Counted from the stretch's first letter, positions 16,781-26,161 are shown. The stretch: DNA of 64,000 nucleotides from Halomonas sp. GD1P12 (GCF_025725645.1 NZ_CP107007.1:744001-808000); one strand, 5' to 3'. Numbers and translations: made by a program. Notes: generated from the sequence alone by a model not told the origin.

Positions 16781-17665
16781 ATGAATAAGCCGACGTTAGC
16801 CGACCTTAAGGCATTCAAGGCGGTGGCCGAACACCAGAGCTTTCGCCGTGCGGCTGATCTGATGGGCGTTAGTCGGTCGTCGCTAAGCCATACCCTGCGA
16901 ACCCTCGAGCGCAGATTGGGTACGCGGCTACTGCATCGAACGACGCGGAGTGTCTCGTTGACCGAGAGTGGTGAGCGTTTACTCTTGCGTTTGGGCCCGC
17001 TTTTAGGGGAGCTGGACACCCTGCTGGAAGAAGCCTCAAGCCTTGAAGGTAAGATCACGGGGAGGTTAAGGATCAACGCCAGTGAAGCAGCGATTCGCCT
17101 ATTGCTTACGCGTGTCGTGCCCCGATTCCTGACGCTGTATGAGGATGTCGAGCTTGACCTGGTGGCAGAGGGACGACTGGTCGATATTGTCGAGGAGGGG
17201 TTCGATGCCGGGATAAGGTTAAGGGAAGGGGTCCCCAAGGATATGATTGCCGTTCCTGTTGGCGGAGAGCTGCGGTTTCTTGCCGTTGCCTCGCCTGGTT
17301 ATTTACAGGGCAAACCGATGCCTGAAAAGCCCGATGAGCTCGCCCTGCACCAGTGCATCAGGCAGAGGTTGCCCAGTGGCAAACGCTACCGCTGGGAATT
17401 CCAGCAGCACGGCCAGGAGGTGTTGGTTGATGTTTCTGGCGCCATAACGCTGGATAGCAGCCAACTGATGGTGGAGGCGGCCGTGGCGGGCTTGGGTATC
17501 GCGTATGTGCCGGAACCCTATGCACACGCGTACCTTAGCGATGAGACGTTAGTGACGGTGCTTGAGGATTGGTGCCCTTACATCTCCGGCTTGTACCTTT
17601 ACTACCCCAATAACCGCCATGTGCCGCCCAATTTGCGGGCCTTTATTGATCTGCTGCGGGAGTGA
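16781..17665 (+). CDS. LysR-family transcriptional regulator, divergent from the SDR
   Basis: A 294-residue LysR protein. The N-terminal winged HTH (LADLKAFKAVAEHQSF, SRSSLSHTLRTLE, RLLHRTTRSVSLT) is followed by the substrate-binding domain and ends with the LYLYYPNNR element seen in many LysRs controlling quinone- or aldehyde-type reductases. The frame is open ten codons upstream from a TTG, but ATG at 16781 gives the normal N-terminus. It probably regulates the divergent SDR. Confidence 0.88.
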   Translation: MNKPTLADLKAFKAVAEHQSFRRAADLMGVSRSSLSHTLRTLERRLGTRLLHRTTRSVSLTESGERLLLRLGPLLGELDTLLEEASSLEGKITGRLRINASEAAIRLLLTRVVPRFLTLYEDVELDLVAEGRLVDIVEEGFDAGIRLREGVPKDMIAVPVGGELRFLAVASPGYLQGKPMPEKPDELALHQCIRQRLPSGKRYRWEFQQHGQEVLVDVSGAITLDSSQLMVEAAVAGLGIAYVPEPYAHAYLSDETLVTVLEDWCPYISGLYLYYPNNRHVPPNLRAFIDLLRE

Positions 17666-17840
17666 CAGGCATCGCCTATCAGTTCGCCCATCAGGTCGAC
17701 CCCTTTCTGGAAAGCGGTAAGCTGATCCAGCTGATCGCCGACTGGACGCCGCCGTTTCCGGGATTCTATATCTACTACCCCAGCAGCCGCCCGCTTTCCG
17801 CGCATTTCTGGACCACGTGCGCCGCGTCGGCACAGGCTAG
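17666..17840 (+). pseudogene. C-terminal remnant of a second LysR gene
   Basis: Directly after the LysR stop codon, about 55 codons read AYQFAHQVDPFLESGKL, then IADWTPPFPGFYIYYPSSR. This is the characteristic end of a LysR effector domain and is similar to the end of the gene just before it. There is no start, HTH or effector core. It is the leftover of a tandem duplicate or of a gene fused by deletion. The following minus-strand gene ends within it. Confidence 0.75.
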
Positions 17841-18679
17841 CCCTTCAGTCTTTCCTCGTGCGGCGTATCGTCGTAATCCGGATTCAGCCATTTACGCAGC
17901 GTGTGGTAGCCCTTTATCACTGCACAAAAGACCAGGCCGGTGACGATGAAATAGCTAACGAGCGCCAGGAGGAATGTAATAATGGAGCCGCGAGCCACCA
18001 GCGTGAGCACAAAAGGCTGCATGATGACCAGGAGCGTGAGCGCTACCCAAAGGCCCATCCCCAGGGCCCATTTGAGCTGATAAAAGAGCAGAAAGTAGCA
18101 CCCGTATTTTTCAAGCGCCCCGTGAATATTGATGTAGGGCGAATAGTTGAGCACGACGGCGAAGCCCGATGGCTGTCGCTTGAGCGTTTTGGGGGCCCAG
18201 CGTGCAAGAAAAGCGTGTACCTTTTGGCGCGGGGCAAGGTCGATCATGGCCACCGTCAGCGAGAGCGGGCGGCCGATCGAGCGGGCGTAAAGATCCTGCG
18301 CGCCAGGTGGCCACATGATCTGAGTATCGTTGATGAAGTAGCGATAATAGACAGAACCTCGAACGTTGATCCGGACCTCGGTCAGCGTGCCGTGAAGCCG
18401 AGTGGTCGCGCCTCTCTGCCTCAGCGCCTGCCTGAGCCCGAGTGCGAGGAAAAGCGTGCCAGCGGCAAGGAAAAAAAGGCTCAGCAGCAGCATGAAAAGG
18501 CCGGCCAATTCTGGTAAGCCCTGTGGGTCGACCACCAGCGCTGCGGGCAGCGCCAGGCCGAGCAGCCAAAAAAGCCCACCGAACAGCAGCGCCACCCATT
18601 TAAGCGCGACTAGGCGCAGGTAAACCGTGCGCACATGGGTTTTTTCCAAAGCCGTCAGCGGGCGGGCGTTGTGATTCAA
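17837..18679 (-). CDS. Membrane protein, tandem paralogue 1 of 3
   Basis: A 280-residue protein of no family I recognise. Two hydrophobic helices near 25-50 and 60-85, a soluble middle of about 100 residues (with YYRYFINDTQIMWPPGA), then two more helices near 205-255, and a conserved end DYDDTPHEERLKG. The start is TTG behind AGGAGTTC. Two paralogues follow upstream on the same strand. The soluble middle between two helix pairs suggests a membrane sensor or trafficking protein, but no function can be assigned. Confidence 0.75.
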   Translation of the reverse strand: MNHNARPLTALEKTHVRTVYLRLVALKWVALLFGGLFWLLGLALPAALVVDPQGLPELAGLFMLLLSLFFLAAGTLFLALGLRQALRQRGATTRLHGTLTEVRINVRGSVYYRYFINDTQIMWPPGAQDLYARSIGRPLSLTVAMIDLAPRQKVHAFLARWAPKTLKRQPSGFAVVLNYSPYINIHGALEKYGCYFLLFYQLKWALGMGLWVALTLLVIMQPFVLTLVARGSIITFLLALVSYFIVTGLVFCAVIKGYHTLRKWLNPDYDDTPHEERLKG

Positions 18680-18757
18680 AAGAACTCCTGATGATCTAAA
18701 GCAGGGTGATGACGAAACAGTTATGCCGAAACGGGGCGATTTGCTGGAAGACGGCGC

Positions 18758-19618
18758 TTACCCCTTCAGCCTTTCCTCGTGCGGCGTATCGTCATACGCC
18801 GGATTCAGCCACTTGCGCAGCCCCTGATAGCCACGAGCGATTAAATATGTCACCACGACGCTGCCAATGGCCCACCCCAGAATGATTGCGAGCATCGTGA
18901 CGTGGCTTCGCCCCACCAGCCAGTCGGTCGTCGCCGGATACAGAGAGGGCAGCAGGAAAAGCGCGACGAACAGACCGATGGCCGCCGCCGTCTTGAGCTG
19001 GTAGCGCAGCAGATAGTAACGGCCGTACCTGGTAAGCGTGCCGTGAACGTCGATCACGGGCGGGCACGCGAGCACCACGCCCACGGCGGCAGGTTGCTTC
19101 TTGAGCGCTTCGATACCGATCCCCTCGAGCAGCGCCTTCAGCCCGGCCCGGCTTCGCATGTCGATCATGGCCACCGTCAGCGTGATCGTTTGACCCACCA
19201 GCGGCTTGTAGAGGCGCTCGGCCCCGGCGGGCCAGACAATCTGTTGGTCATCGATGAAATAGGTGTACACGGTATAGCGCCCGCCGCCGTTGCCTGTACT
19301 CGCCGTATGCGTCTTTTCGATCAGCCGACCGCGCAGTTGCGCGGTGGTAGGCCTGAGCGTGGCGGCCCGCCCCAGGCCATGGGCCATGATGAAAAGGGCG
19401 AGCGCCACCACGAGTAGATCCAGCAAGCCCATGAAGATGATCAGGGCCAGGTGTGCGCGGGTATCGTCGATCACGAAGGCAACCGGCAGTATGATGCCGA
19501 GCATCAGTATCAGGCTTGCGAATACTACCAGCAGCCACTTGAACAGCGTCAAGCGCAGGTACGCCGTGCGTGCATGGGTGCGCTCCAGGGCGCTCAGGGG
19601 GCGGGGCTCGTGGTTCAA
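18758..19618 (-). CDS. Membrane protein, tandem paralogue 2 of 3
   Basis: A 286-residue relative of the previous protein: same two helix pairs, same middle domain (YTYFIDDQQIVWPAGA) and nearly the same tail (AYDDTPHEERLKG). The TTG at 19618 sits behind AGGAATTCCC, matching the start context of paralogue 1; an open frame extends 22 codons further but has no support. DNA similarity at the 3' ends is high, showing fairly recent duplication. Confidence 0.75.
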   Translation of the reverse strand: MNHEPRPLSALERTHARTAYLRLTLFKWLLVVFASLILMLGIILPVAFVIDDTRAHLALIIFMGLLDLLVVALALFIMAHGLGRAATLRPTTAQLRGRLIEKTHTASTGNGGGRYTVYTYFIDDQQIVWPAGAERLYKPLVGQTITLTVAMIDMRSRAGLKALLEGIGIEALKKQPAAVGVVLACPPVIDVHGTLTRYGRYYLLRYQLKTAAAIGLFVALFLLPSLYPATTDWLVGRSHVTMLAIILGWAIGSVVVTYLIARGYQGLRKWLNPAYDDTPHEERLKG

Positions 19619-19701
19619 GGGAATTCCTGGTGATTCATTACAGGTGAAAGGGAAGCGCGGCTTGCTAAAGGCGGCTCGATTCACTGAAAGGATGTGAGCG
19701 C

Positions 19702-20151
19702 TTACCCCTTCAATTTTTCCACGTGCGGCGTTTCATCGAAACCAGGGTCGACGCGTCGGCGCAGCGTTCGGTAACCCTTGAAGGCCAGCAACGAGATCAC
19801 CGCAAGCCCCGCGAGATACCCCACAACGGCCAGAAGGCTCAAGGAAAAGTTGATGCTGACCAGAAAATCCGTCGTGACGGGCTGCATGAGGACGAACAGC
19901 GTCAGCGCCGCCAGGGCAGTCGCCCAGAGCGCCGTGCCGGCATGATAACGCAGCAGGTAGTGCCGCCCGTATTTGGCGAGCAGCGGCACACGCTTACCGT
20001 CGGCCATAAACGCCACGGGGAGTGCCAGGCCGAAAAACAGTGAAGTGACACCAGTGGTCATGGCCAGGGCGTTGATGAGTTTCAAGCCGGTTTGCACCGT
20101 GCGGGCGTGGTAGCGCTCGAGATCGCTGAGCGGGCGGGGTTGCTGGCCCAC
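19702..20151 (-). CDS. Membrane protein, tandem paralogue 3 of 3, middle domain missing
   Basis: A 149-residue relative starting with GTG behind GGAGG. The N-terminal helix (LFFGLALPVAF) is joined almost directly to the segment corresponding to the third helix pair (LLAKYGRHYLLRYH), so the second helix and about 120 residues of the soluble domain are absent. The tail (FDETPHVEKLKG) is retained. The deletion is in frame and the rest intact, so it may still be made, perhaps as a shortened partner of the other two. Confidence 0.72.
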   Translation of the reverse strand: MGQQPRPLSDLERYHARTVQTGLKLINALAMTTGVTSLFFGLALPVAFMADGKRVPLLAKYGRHYLLRYHAGTALWATALAALTLFVLMQPVTTDFLVSINFSLSLLAVVGYLAGLAVISLLAFKGYRTLRRRVDPGFDETPHVEKLKG

Positions 20152-20365
20152 GAGGCCTCCATGGCGGTGTTGATGAGCGAGTCAGGATATCAAAGCTGCG
20201 CCAGCAGCGGCATGGGAACGGCTTTACTCGTCGTAACCAACGAGGCGTTTACCCGGCGGGTCAGGGCGGCGCTTGTTTGAAAGCGCTTAAGTCTATCGCG
20301 TCAGCCGCGCTCACTCGCGTTATGCTTGACGCAAGGCATGTGCCATCAAAGACGGAGAACGCCCC

Positions 20366-21313
20366 ATGATGGGTGGATTGTTAGGCTTACTGGATGATAT
20401 CGCTGCATTGGCAAAGCTGTCGGTGTCGTCGCTTGACGACGTGAGTACCGCCGCCGGGCGCGCCACGGCGAAGGCGGCGGGGGTGGTGGTCGACGACACG
20501 GCGGTGACGCCACAATACCTTCAAGGCATCAAGGCCGAGCGCGAACTGCCGATCGTGAAAAAGATCGCGCTGGGTTCGATTCGCAACAAACTGCTGATCA
20601 TTCTGCCGGTGGCGCTGTTGTTGAACCACTTTCTGCCCATGCTGCTGCCGATCATTTTGATGCTGGGCGGCACCTATCTGGCGTTTGAGGGCGCGGAAAA
20701 GGTATGGCATCGGCTAAGCGGGGCGGAGGAAGACGAGACGCCCGCGGTCATGAAGGGGCCAGAGGCTGAAAAGCGCATCGTCAGCGGCGCCATTCGCACC
20801 GACCTGATCCTTTCCGCCGAAATCATGGTCATTGCGCTGTCGACGGTGGCCCACCAGGGGTTCTGGTCGCAGCTGGTGAGCCTGGTGGTCGTGGCGCTGG
20901 TGATCACCGTGCTGGTGTACGGTGTGGTCGCGGGGCTGATTCGAATGGACGATATCGGCTTGAGGCTGGCTCAAAAAGAGAGCTCCACGATGAAAAAGCT
21001 GGGCCGCGGCATGGTGGCGGCCATGCCGAAGGTGCTGGCGGGCATCGCCTTCGTGGGGACTATCGCCATGCTCTGGGTCGGAGGGCATATTTTGCTGGTC
21101 AACCTGGGGGAGGAGGGCGTGGGCTGGCTCAACGCGCCTTATGACTGGGTGCATCACATCGAACTCAACATCCACGAATCCGTCGGCACTTTGGGCGGGG
21201 CGCTGGGCTGGGGCTTCAATACGCTGTGCTCGGCGGTGATTGGCTTTTTGGTAGGCTCGGTGGTGGTGGGTGTGCTGCACCTCGTTCCTTTCAGAAAAGC
21301 GCATTCGGCATAA
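20366..21313 (+). CDS. DUF808 family inner-membrane protein (YedI-like)
   Basis: A 315-residue membrane protein beginning MMGGLLGLLDDIAALAK, the standard start of DUF808 proteins. There are about six to seven hydrophobic helices and the conserved KAAGVVVDDTAVTP and ALGSIRNKLLIILP stretches. Function is unknown in the family. It stands alone between the paralogue array and a convergent tetR. Confidence 0.88.
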   Translation: MMGGLLGLLDDIAALAKLSVSSLDDVSTAAGRATAKAAGVVVDDTAVTPQYLQGIKAERELPIVKKIALGSIRNKLLIILPVALLLNHFLPMLLPIILMLGGTYLAFEGAEKVWHRLSGAEEDETPAVMKGPEAEKRIVSGAIRTDLILSAEIMVIALSTVAHQGFWSQLVSLVVVALVITVLVYGVVAGLIRMDDIGLRLAQKESSTMKKLGRGMVAAMPKVLAGIAFVGTIAMLWVGGHILLVNLGEEGVGWLNAPYDWVHHIELNIHESVGTLGGALGWGFNTLCSAVIGFLVGSVVVGVLHLVPFRKAHSA

Positions 21314-21388
21314 GGTATCAGTAGGGATAACACGGGGCGCGGCGTGCGCGATTCCTTCACGGCTTAAAAATTCGTGATCAGCTCCCGG

Positions 21389-21410
21389 GAGGGCCGTTTT
21401 CGAGGCCCTC
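21389..21410. terminator. Hairpin terminator between DUF808 gene and convergent tetR
   Basis: GAGGGCC (21389-21395) pairs with GGCCCTC (21404-21410) around an 8-base loop, followed on the plus strand by TCTTTC. The T-run is weak but the placement between converging genes fits a shared terminator. Confidence 0.6.
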
Positions 21411-21493
21411 TCTTTCAGTCGTTGCTTGAAAACCGGGGGGCTTGAAAACCGTCGCTTAAACGCCGTTACTCCCGCCGTACTAACAACGTTTGC

Positions 21494-22114
21494 TCAGTGC
21501 CGCTCGTGGCATGCGGCGTCCCACAACTTCATGAGCTCGGCAATAGAGGCATTGAAGGCTGATAACTTGACGCCGTCTCTCGCTGATATCGACACCCCCA
21601 GCAGAAAACTACTGAACGCCGTGCCCAGGGCCTGAGCATTGGTGCCTTCCTGGAGCTCGCCACTGGCAATGCCACGCTCAACGCAGCGTACAAACCCGGC
21701 ATGAGTGCGCGCCCGTGAAACGGTCAGCGGCTTCGTAATATGAGCATGCTCGGGTTTTGAGGCGCTCATGGTGCCCAGGGCCACCATACAGCCTTTGGGA
21801 TGCCCGGATTCGCACTGCATTTTCACTGAACGACGTAGCGTCAGCTCGACCGCTTCTCTGGGCGGTATGGCGTCGTCCCATAGGCCGTCTGTCACCCGGG
21901 CGTAGCTCTCCAGATAGCACTGAACCGCCTCTTCGAACAAGGCTTCCTTGGAGCCGAAAGCGGCATAAAAGCTGGGCGCAGAAATGCCGCCGCCGATCTG
22001 AGCCTTGAGCTGGCTTAAAGACGTTGTCTCGTAACCCTGCTCCCAGAAAAGGTGCATCGCTTGCTCGATGGCTTGCTGTCGATCAAACACTCTGGGGCGC
22101 CCCATCTGTGCCAT
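21494..22114 (-). CDS. TetR-family regulator of the divergent MFS pump
   Basis: A 206-residue protein. The HTH is near residues 12-55 (QAIEQAMHLFWEQGYETTSL, SFYAAFGSKEALF). The ATG at 22114 follows GGGAG; the open frame continues about 100 codons upstream but crosses the divergent promoter. Its C-terminal half resembles TetR_C domains of regulators of efflux genes. It lies 174 bases from the MFS gene and presumably represses it. Confidence 0.87.
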   Translation of the reverse strand: MAQMGRPRVFDRQQAIEQAMHLFWEQGYETTSLSQLKAQIGGGISAPSFYAAFGSKEALFEEAVQCYLESYARVTDGLWDDAIPPREAVELTLRRSVKMQCESGHPKGCMVALGTMSASKPEHAHITKPLTVSRARTHAGFVRCVERGIASGELQEGTNAQALGTAFSSFLLGVSISARDGVKLSAFNASIAELMKLWDAACHERH

Positions 22115-22143
22115 GTCGAACTCCCTTGCGTCACTCACTATAG

Positions 22144-22220
22144 AGGACTTATATACTACTCGATACAAAAGTCCTTGACAATAATCTGCCCGTCGCCACA
22201 TATTTGTACCGATCGATACA
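22144..22220 (+). promoter_or_regulatory. Promoter and operators between tetR and the MFS gene
   Basis: TTGACA (22175-22180) and CATATT (22199-22204) form a -35/-10 pair with an 18-base spacer. Just after it, TGTACCGATCGATACA (22205-22220) is palindromic except for one base pair. Upstream, a half-site CGATACA (22161-22167) lies inside an inverted repeat AGGACTT/AAGTCCT (22144-22150 and 22169-22175). The site placement suits repression by the divergent TetR protein. Confidence 0.6.
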
Positions 22221-22288
22221 TATGTTTCGTGGAATGCTCTGGATGCCTGTTGCCCAGGGTTAAACCTCATCTTCGAAAGGGTATTTTT

Positions 22289-23497
22289 GTGGCCTACTCC
22301 TCTACTCAAGCGGAATCGGCGGCGTCCGATAAGCTGCCCATGTCCGCCCTGCTGGCCCTGGCCATGACGGGCTTTATCTGCATCGTGACAGAAACGCTGC
22401 CGGCGGGATTGTTGCCTCAAATCAGTGACGGCCTCGGGGTCAGCCAGTCGTTGGCAGGCCAGATGGTGACGGCGTATGCGCTGGGTTCGATGCTGGCGGC
22501 GATTCCTTTGACGATTGCGACACGCGGCTGGCGGCGGCGCAATGTGCTGCTGCTCACCATCGGCGGATTCTTCGTTTTCAACTCGGTCACGGCGCTGTCC
22601 AGTAGCTATGTCATAACGCTGGTTGCCCGATTTTTTGCGGGGGTGGCCGCCGGGCTTGCCTGGAGTCTACTCGCCGGTTATGCGCGGCGCATGGTGGCGC
22701 CTCATCAACAGGGGCGCGCCATGGCCGTGGCGATGGTCGGCATTCCCGTGGCGCTGTCTCTGGGCGTGCCGCTTGGCACCTACATGGGTTCGGTCGCCGG
22801 TTGGCGTACCGCTTTCTGGGTGATGTCCGCGTTGACACTGGTGCTGGCAGTATGGGTAATGGTCAGGGTTCCCGACTATCCCGGCCAGCCGAAAGGCGAG
22901 CGCATGCCATTGCGAAACGTCTTCACGACGCCGGGTGTGCGGCCCGTGCTGGCCGTGGTCATCACATGGATGCTGGCTCACAATATTCTCTACACCTACA
23001 TTGCGCCGTTTGTGGCGGCCACGGCACTCGGCGAACGGGTTGATCTGGCGCTATTGACCTTTGGCGTTGCCTCGCTTGGCGGTATCTGGATGGCCGGCAA
23101 GCTGGTGGACAGCCATTTGCGAATCACGGTGCTGACAAGCCTGGCGGCGTTCGCGATCACCGCGTTCATTTTCGGTGTCAACACGCAAAGCTCCGTGGTC
23201 GTCTTTATCGGCATTGTGGTGTGGGGGGTTACCTTCGGCGGTGCTTCTACCTTGATGCAAACCGCGCTGGCCGATACCGCCGGAAGTGGCGCGGATGTGG
23301 CGCTTTCCATGAATGTGGTGGCATGGAATGGCGCGATTGCGGGCGGCGGCGTCGCGGGCGGTATGCTGCTTGATTCCTGGGGAGTAGGTGCCTTTCCCTG
23401 GTCGCTGGTGGTCCTGCTGGCTATCGCCTTCAGCGTCGCTTGGGGCGCGCGTTCCCATGCTTTCACACCTGGCCCGCGAGATGGAGAACCTTCGTGA
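22289..23497 (+). CDS. MFS drug or sugar efflux transporter (DHA1 type)
   Basis: A 402-residue 12-helix transporter. The GTG at 22289 (MAYSSTQAES) follows GAAAGGG; the upstream open frame crosses the promoter. Motif A-like GWRRRNVLL after helix 2 and GWRTAFWVMSALT in helix 6 match the DHA1 family, close to SotB/AraJ-type exporters. Export substrate unknown. Probably repressed by the divergent TetR. Confidence 0.88.
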   Translation: MAYSSTQAESAASDKLPMSALLALAMTGFICIVTETLPAGLLPQISDGLGVSQSLAGQMVTAYALGSMLAAIPLTIATRGWRRRNVLLLTIGGFFVFNSVTALSSSYVITLVARFFAGVAAGLAWSLLAGYARRMVAPHQQGRAMAVAMVGIPVALSLGVPLGTYMGSVAGWRTAFWVMSALTLVLAVWVMVRVPDYPGQPKGERMPLRNVFTTPGVRPVLAVVITWMLAHNILYTYIAPFVAATALGERVDLALLTFGVASLGGIWMAGKLVDSHLRITVLTSLAAFAITAFIFGVNTQSSVVVFIGIVVWGVTFGGASTLMQTALADTAGSGADVALSMNVVAWNGAIAGGGVAGGMLLDSWGVGAFPWSLVVLLAIAFSVAWGARSHAFTPGPRDGEPS

Positions 23498-23610
23498 GAA
23501 CCCGGGTAATCGGTTTTCGGGTTAATTCGGTGGCGGTAGCGATTATGCGGTTTTTGACGCTCCACAAGGCGCACGCCGAGTAAGCTTGAGGAGTCGCTCA
23601 CCATCCCTGC

Positions 23611-23637
23611 CAATGCCCGCCTTTACGGCGGGCATTG
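23611..23637. terminator. Perfect hairpin between MFS gene and convergent DUF1275 gene
   Basis: CAATGCCCGCC (23611-23621) and its exact complement (23627-23637) flank a 5-base loop. No T-run follows on either strand, but the stem is strong and lies between two convergent genes. Confidence 0.6.
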
Positions 23638-23678
23638 CGCAACGGGCCTGAACCTTACGGGTATTATGAGCCTTCTAC

Positions 23679-24416
23679 CTAAGCGCGTTTGACGACCATT
23701 AGCCGGCTGGCGGTGCGCACGGTCATCACGATAGCGCTGGCCGCGACCATGATTAGAAACAGCCCCAGCGCCAGCATCGCCTTGAAATCGAACAGATCGA
23801 ACAACAAGAGTCCGGCGATACAGCCGGTCAGAAAAGAGAAGATCGTGGTCAGGTGCGTATACAGCTGCTTGCGGGAAAAGCGCCGGTCGAGCGCCGCGTC
23901 CTGAGAAAAGCGTGACGAGATGAACGAGCCCAGCGCGATACCTGCATCGGTCAGCGTGCCGGTCACGTGGGTGGCGCGCACGCGGCCGTTGGAAAGCTGG
24001 GTCGAGGTCGAATTATGCACTCCCATCAAAAAGCCCAGCGCCAGCAGTACTTCCGAGTTGAAACGCGGGGAGTACATCAGAATTTCGAACAGCGAGACCG
24101 CGGCCAGCGCCGCGCCTTCCGCCAGCAAGATCAAACAGAAGATGGTGCGAATGCGTTGGCCCAACACCACGACAATGCGGGCCAGCATGCCGCCCATGAC
24201 GAAGACGAGCAGCAGCGTGGCCAGAAACAAAAAGCCGTGGGTGTCGGCGCTGGCGACCTCATCAGAGATTTGCGAGACATTGCCGCTCATGTGGGAAGGG
24301 AGAAAACCGAAGGCGCCCAGCGCCATCGCGTTGAGAATGCCCGCCGCCGTGGCTAGCACCAGCGCCAGGTAACGATCTTCAGTGTGGGAACGCACTTTTT
24401 TCTTCTTGATCAGCAA
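23679..24416 (-). CDS. DUF1275 (YoaK-like) membrane protein
   Basis: A 245-residue protein with six predicted helices. It carries the family stretches GFLPSHMSGN, MGVHNSTSTQLS and RATHVTGTLTD. The start is TTG behind GGAGG. Function is unknown in the family. An eroded copy of part of this gene lies about 11 kb away at 35005-35195. Confidence 0.87.
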   Translation of the reverse strand: MLIKKKKVRSHTEDRYLALVLATAAGILNAMALGAFGFLPSHMSGNVSQISDEVASADTHGFLFLATLLLVFVMGGMLARIVVVLGQRIRTIFCLILLAEGAALAAVSLFEILMYSPRFNSEVLLALGFLMGVHNSTSTQLSNGRVRATHVTGTLTDAGIALGSFISSRFSQDAALDRRFSRKQLYTHLTTIFSFLTGCIAGLLLFDLFDFKAMLALGLFLIMVAASAIVMTVRTASRLMVVKRA

Positions 24417-24519
24417 GGTAGACCTCCAACGTCCATGTAGCAGTCACCTGTACGACGCCTGGACGCAGGAATAGTTCTCGTTTGGCTCATCAAGAAGTGG
24501 ATGCAAGCATGACGCCTCG

Positions 24520-26151
24520 TTAACTTCTCCCGTTATCTTCCAGGATCATGTCTGACGCCTTCTCTCCAATCATCATGGTAGCGGCACAGATATTGGCAGA
24601 GGGAATGTCGGGCATGACGGAGGCATCGACCACTCTTAATGAAGTGATCCCTTTGACCCGAAGCCTTGAATCCACGACCGCCAGCGGGTCGTTGGACGGC
24701 CCCATCTTCGCGGTGCCGCATAAATGGTAGGACGACACGCCATAACGGCGACAGAAGTCGAGAATCTGCTGATCCGTTTGGCACTCGCGGCCTGGAAATG
24801 TCTCGGTAGGGTTGTAAGGCGCAAGGGCATCGCTTGCCATCAGTTTACGTGCCAGTTTGGCGCCGAGAATGATCTTTTCCTGATCTTCTTCATGCTGCAG
24901 GTAGTTGGGTTGTACCGCGGGCGACTCAAAGGGGTCACTGGACACCAGCTTTACTTCACCCGTGCTTTTGGGTCTGTGCTGCCAGAAACCACACGTCATG
25001 CCGGGGTATTTGTCCAGCACCCCAACGTAGCCATTTCGATAGCTGGCGGGCGAAAACACGCCTTGCAGATCGGGCTCTTGAGCGTCTTCGCTCGAGCGGC
25101 AAAAAATATGCACGACAGAAGGGCTCAGGCTCAGGATACTGGGCTTTTTAACCACCCATTTCAAAACTTCCAGAGCGAGTCTGGGGCCTTTCGCTTTTTC
25201 GTTGATGGTCACCGCGTTTTCGATTTGATTGGAGATTCTTATCGAATAGTGATCTTTCAGGTTTTTCCCGACGCCCGGTAGATCTACAACGGGCGTGATG
25301 CCAAGTTTTTCCAGAGCCTGGCTATCCCCAATCCCCGAAAGATTGAGAATTTTAGGGGTGTTGATTGCGCCCGCGCTTAAAATGACCTCCTTGTTGGCAT
25401 AGATCTTTTCCTTTGCACCGCTTTTCGAGTTGAAGAGTTCGACACCTATGGCGCGGTTGCCGTCGAATAGCACGTTCGTGACCTGCGAATGCGTCATCAC
25501 ACTCAGGCCGAATTGCTTTTTGGCTCTTTTGATATACGTATTGGCAGTGCTTACGCGTTTGCCCGAGAAGATGGTGCGCTGGAAATATCCGACTCCCTCC
25601 TGGGAGGCCCCGTTATAATCCGGGTTCTTGTCGATACCAAATTCAGAGGCGCCCTCGATGAAAGCGTCGCATACCGCATCCGACCAGTTCGAATCCGTCA
25701 CCGAAATCAAGCCATCGGAGCCTCTAGCCTCACTCTTTTCGTGGCCGATCCGGCGTTCACACTTATTGAAGTACGGAAGGACGCTTTTATAGTCCCATCC
25801 TTCATTGCCAAGCGCCGACCAGTTGTCGTAGTCCGACTTCAAACCCCGGTTATAAACGAGGCCATTGATCGAGGTCGAACCACCGAGAACACGTCCCTGC
25901 GGAATGGGAATGTTTCGATCGAGCGTCAGTGCATTGGCCTCTGTGGAGAACTGCCATGCAAACGCGGGTTTGAATATGACCTTGATAAACCCTGCCGGTA
26001 TATTCAGGTAAGGGTGCCAGTTGCTCGATCCTGCCTCGATAAGACAAACGCTGCCCGGATGCTTTTCACTAAGGCGAGAGGAAACGATCCCTCCTGCGGC
26101 GCCACTGCCTACGACGATATAATCGTATTCTCTCTTTTTGTCATTTTTCAT
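24520..26151 (-). CDS. GMC-family FAD-dependent alcohol oxidoreductase
   Basis: A 543-residue flavoprotein of the choline dehydrogenase class. The FAD-binding GSGAAGG is at 15-21, the GMC signature GRVLGGSTSINGLVYNRG near 88-105, and the active-site histidine in YHLCGTAKMGP near the C-terminus, before the second flavin motif (VVDASVMPD). It oxidises a primary alcohol, passing electrons to the respiratory chain. Last gene of the leftward catabolic operon; aldehyde dehydrogenase in the same operon would take the product further. Substrate not evident. Confidence 0.9.
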   Translation of the reverse strand: MKNDKKREYDYIVVGSGAAGGIVSSRLSEKHPGSVCLIEAGSSNWHPYLNIPAGFIKVIFKPAFAWQFSTEANALTLDRNIPIPQGRVLGGSTSINGLVYNRGLKSDYDNWSALGNEGWDYKSVLPYFNKCERRIGHEKSEARGSDGLISVTDSNWSDAVCDAFIEGASEFGIDKNPDYNGASQEGVGYFQRTIFSGKRVSTANTYIKRAKKQFGLSVMTHSQVTNVLFDGNRAIGVELFNSKSGAKEKIYANKEVILSAGAINTPKILNLSGIGDSQALEKLGITPVVDLPGVGKNLKDHYSIRISNQIENAVTINEKAKGPRLALEVLKWVVKKPSILSLSPSVVHIFCRSSEDAQEPDLQGVFSPASYRNGYVGVLDKYPGMTCGFWQHRPKSTGEVKLVSSDPFESPAVQPNYLQHEEDQEKIILGAKLARKLMASDALAPYNPTETFPGRECQTDQQILDFCRRYGVSSYHLCGTAKMGPSNDPLAVVDSRLRVKGITSLRVVDASVMPDIPSANICAATMMIGEKASDMILEDNGRS

Positions 26152-26161
26152 GAGTTTTTCC

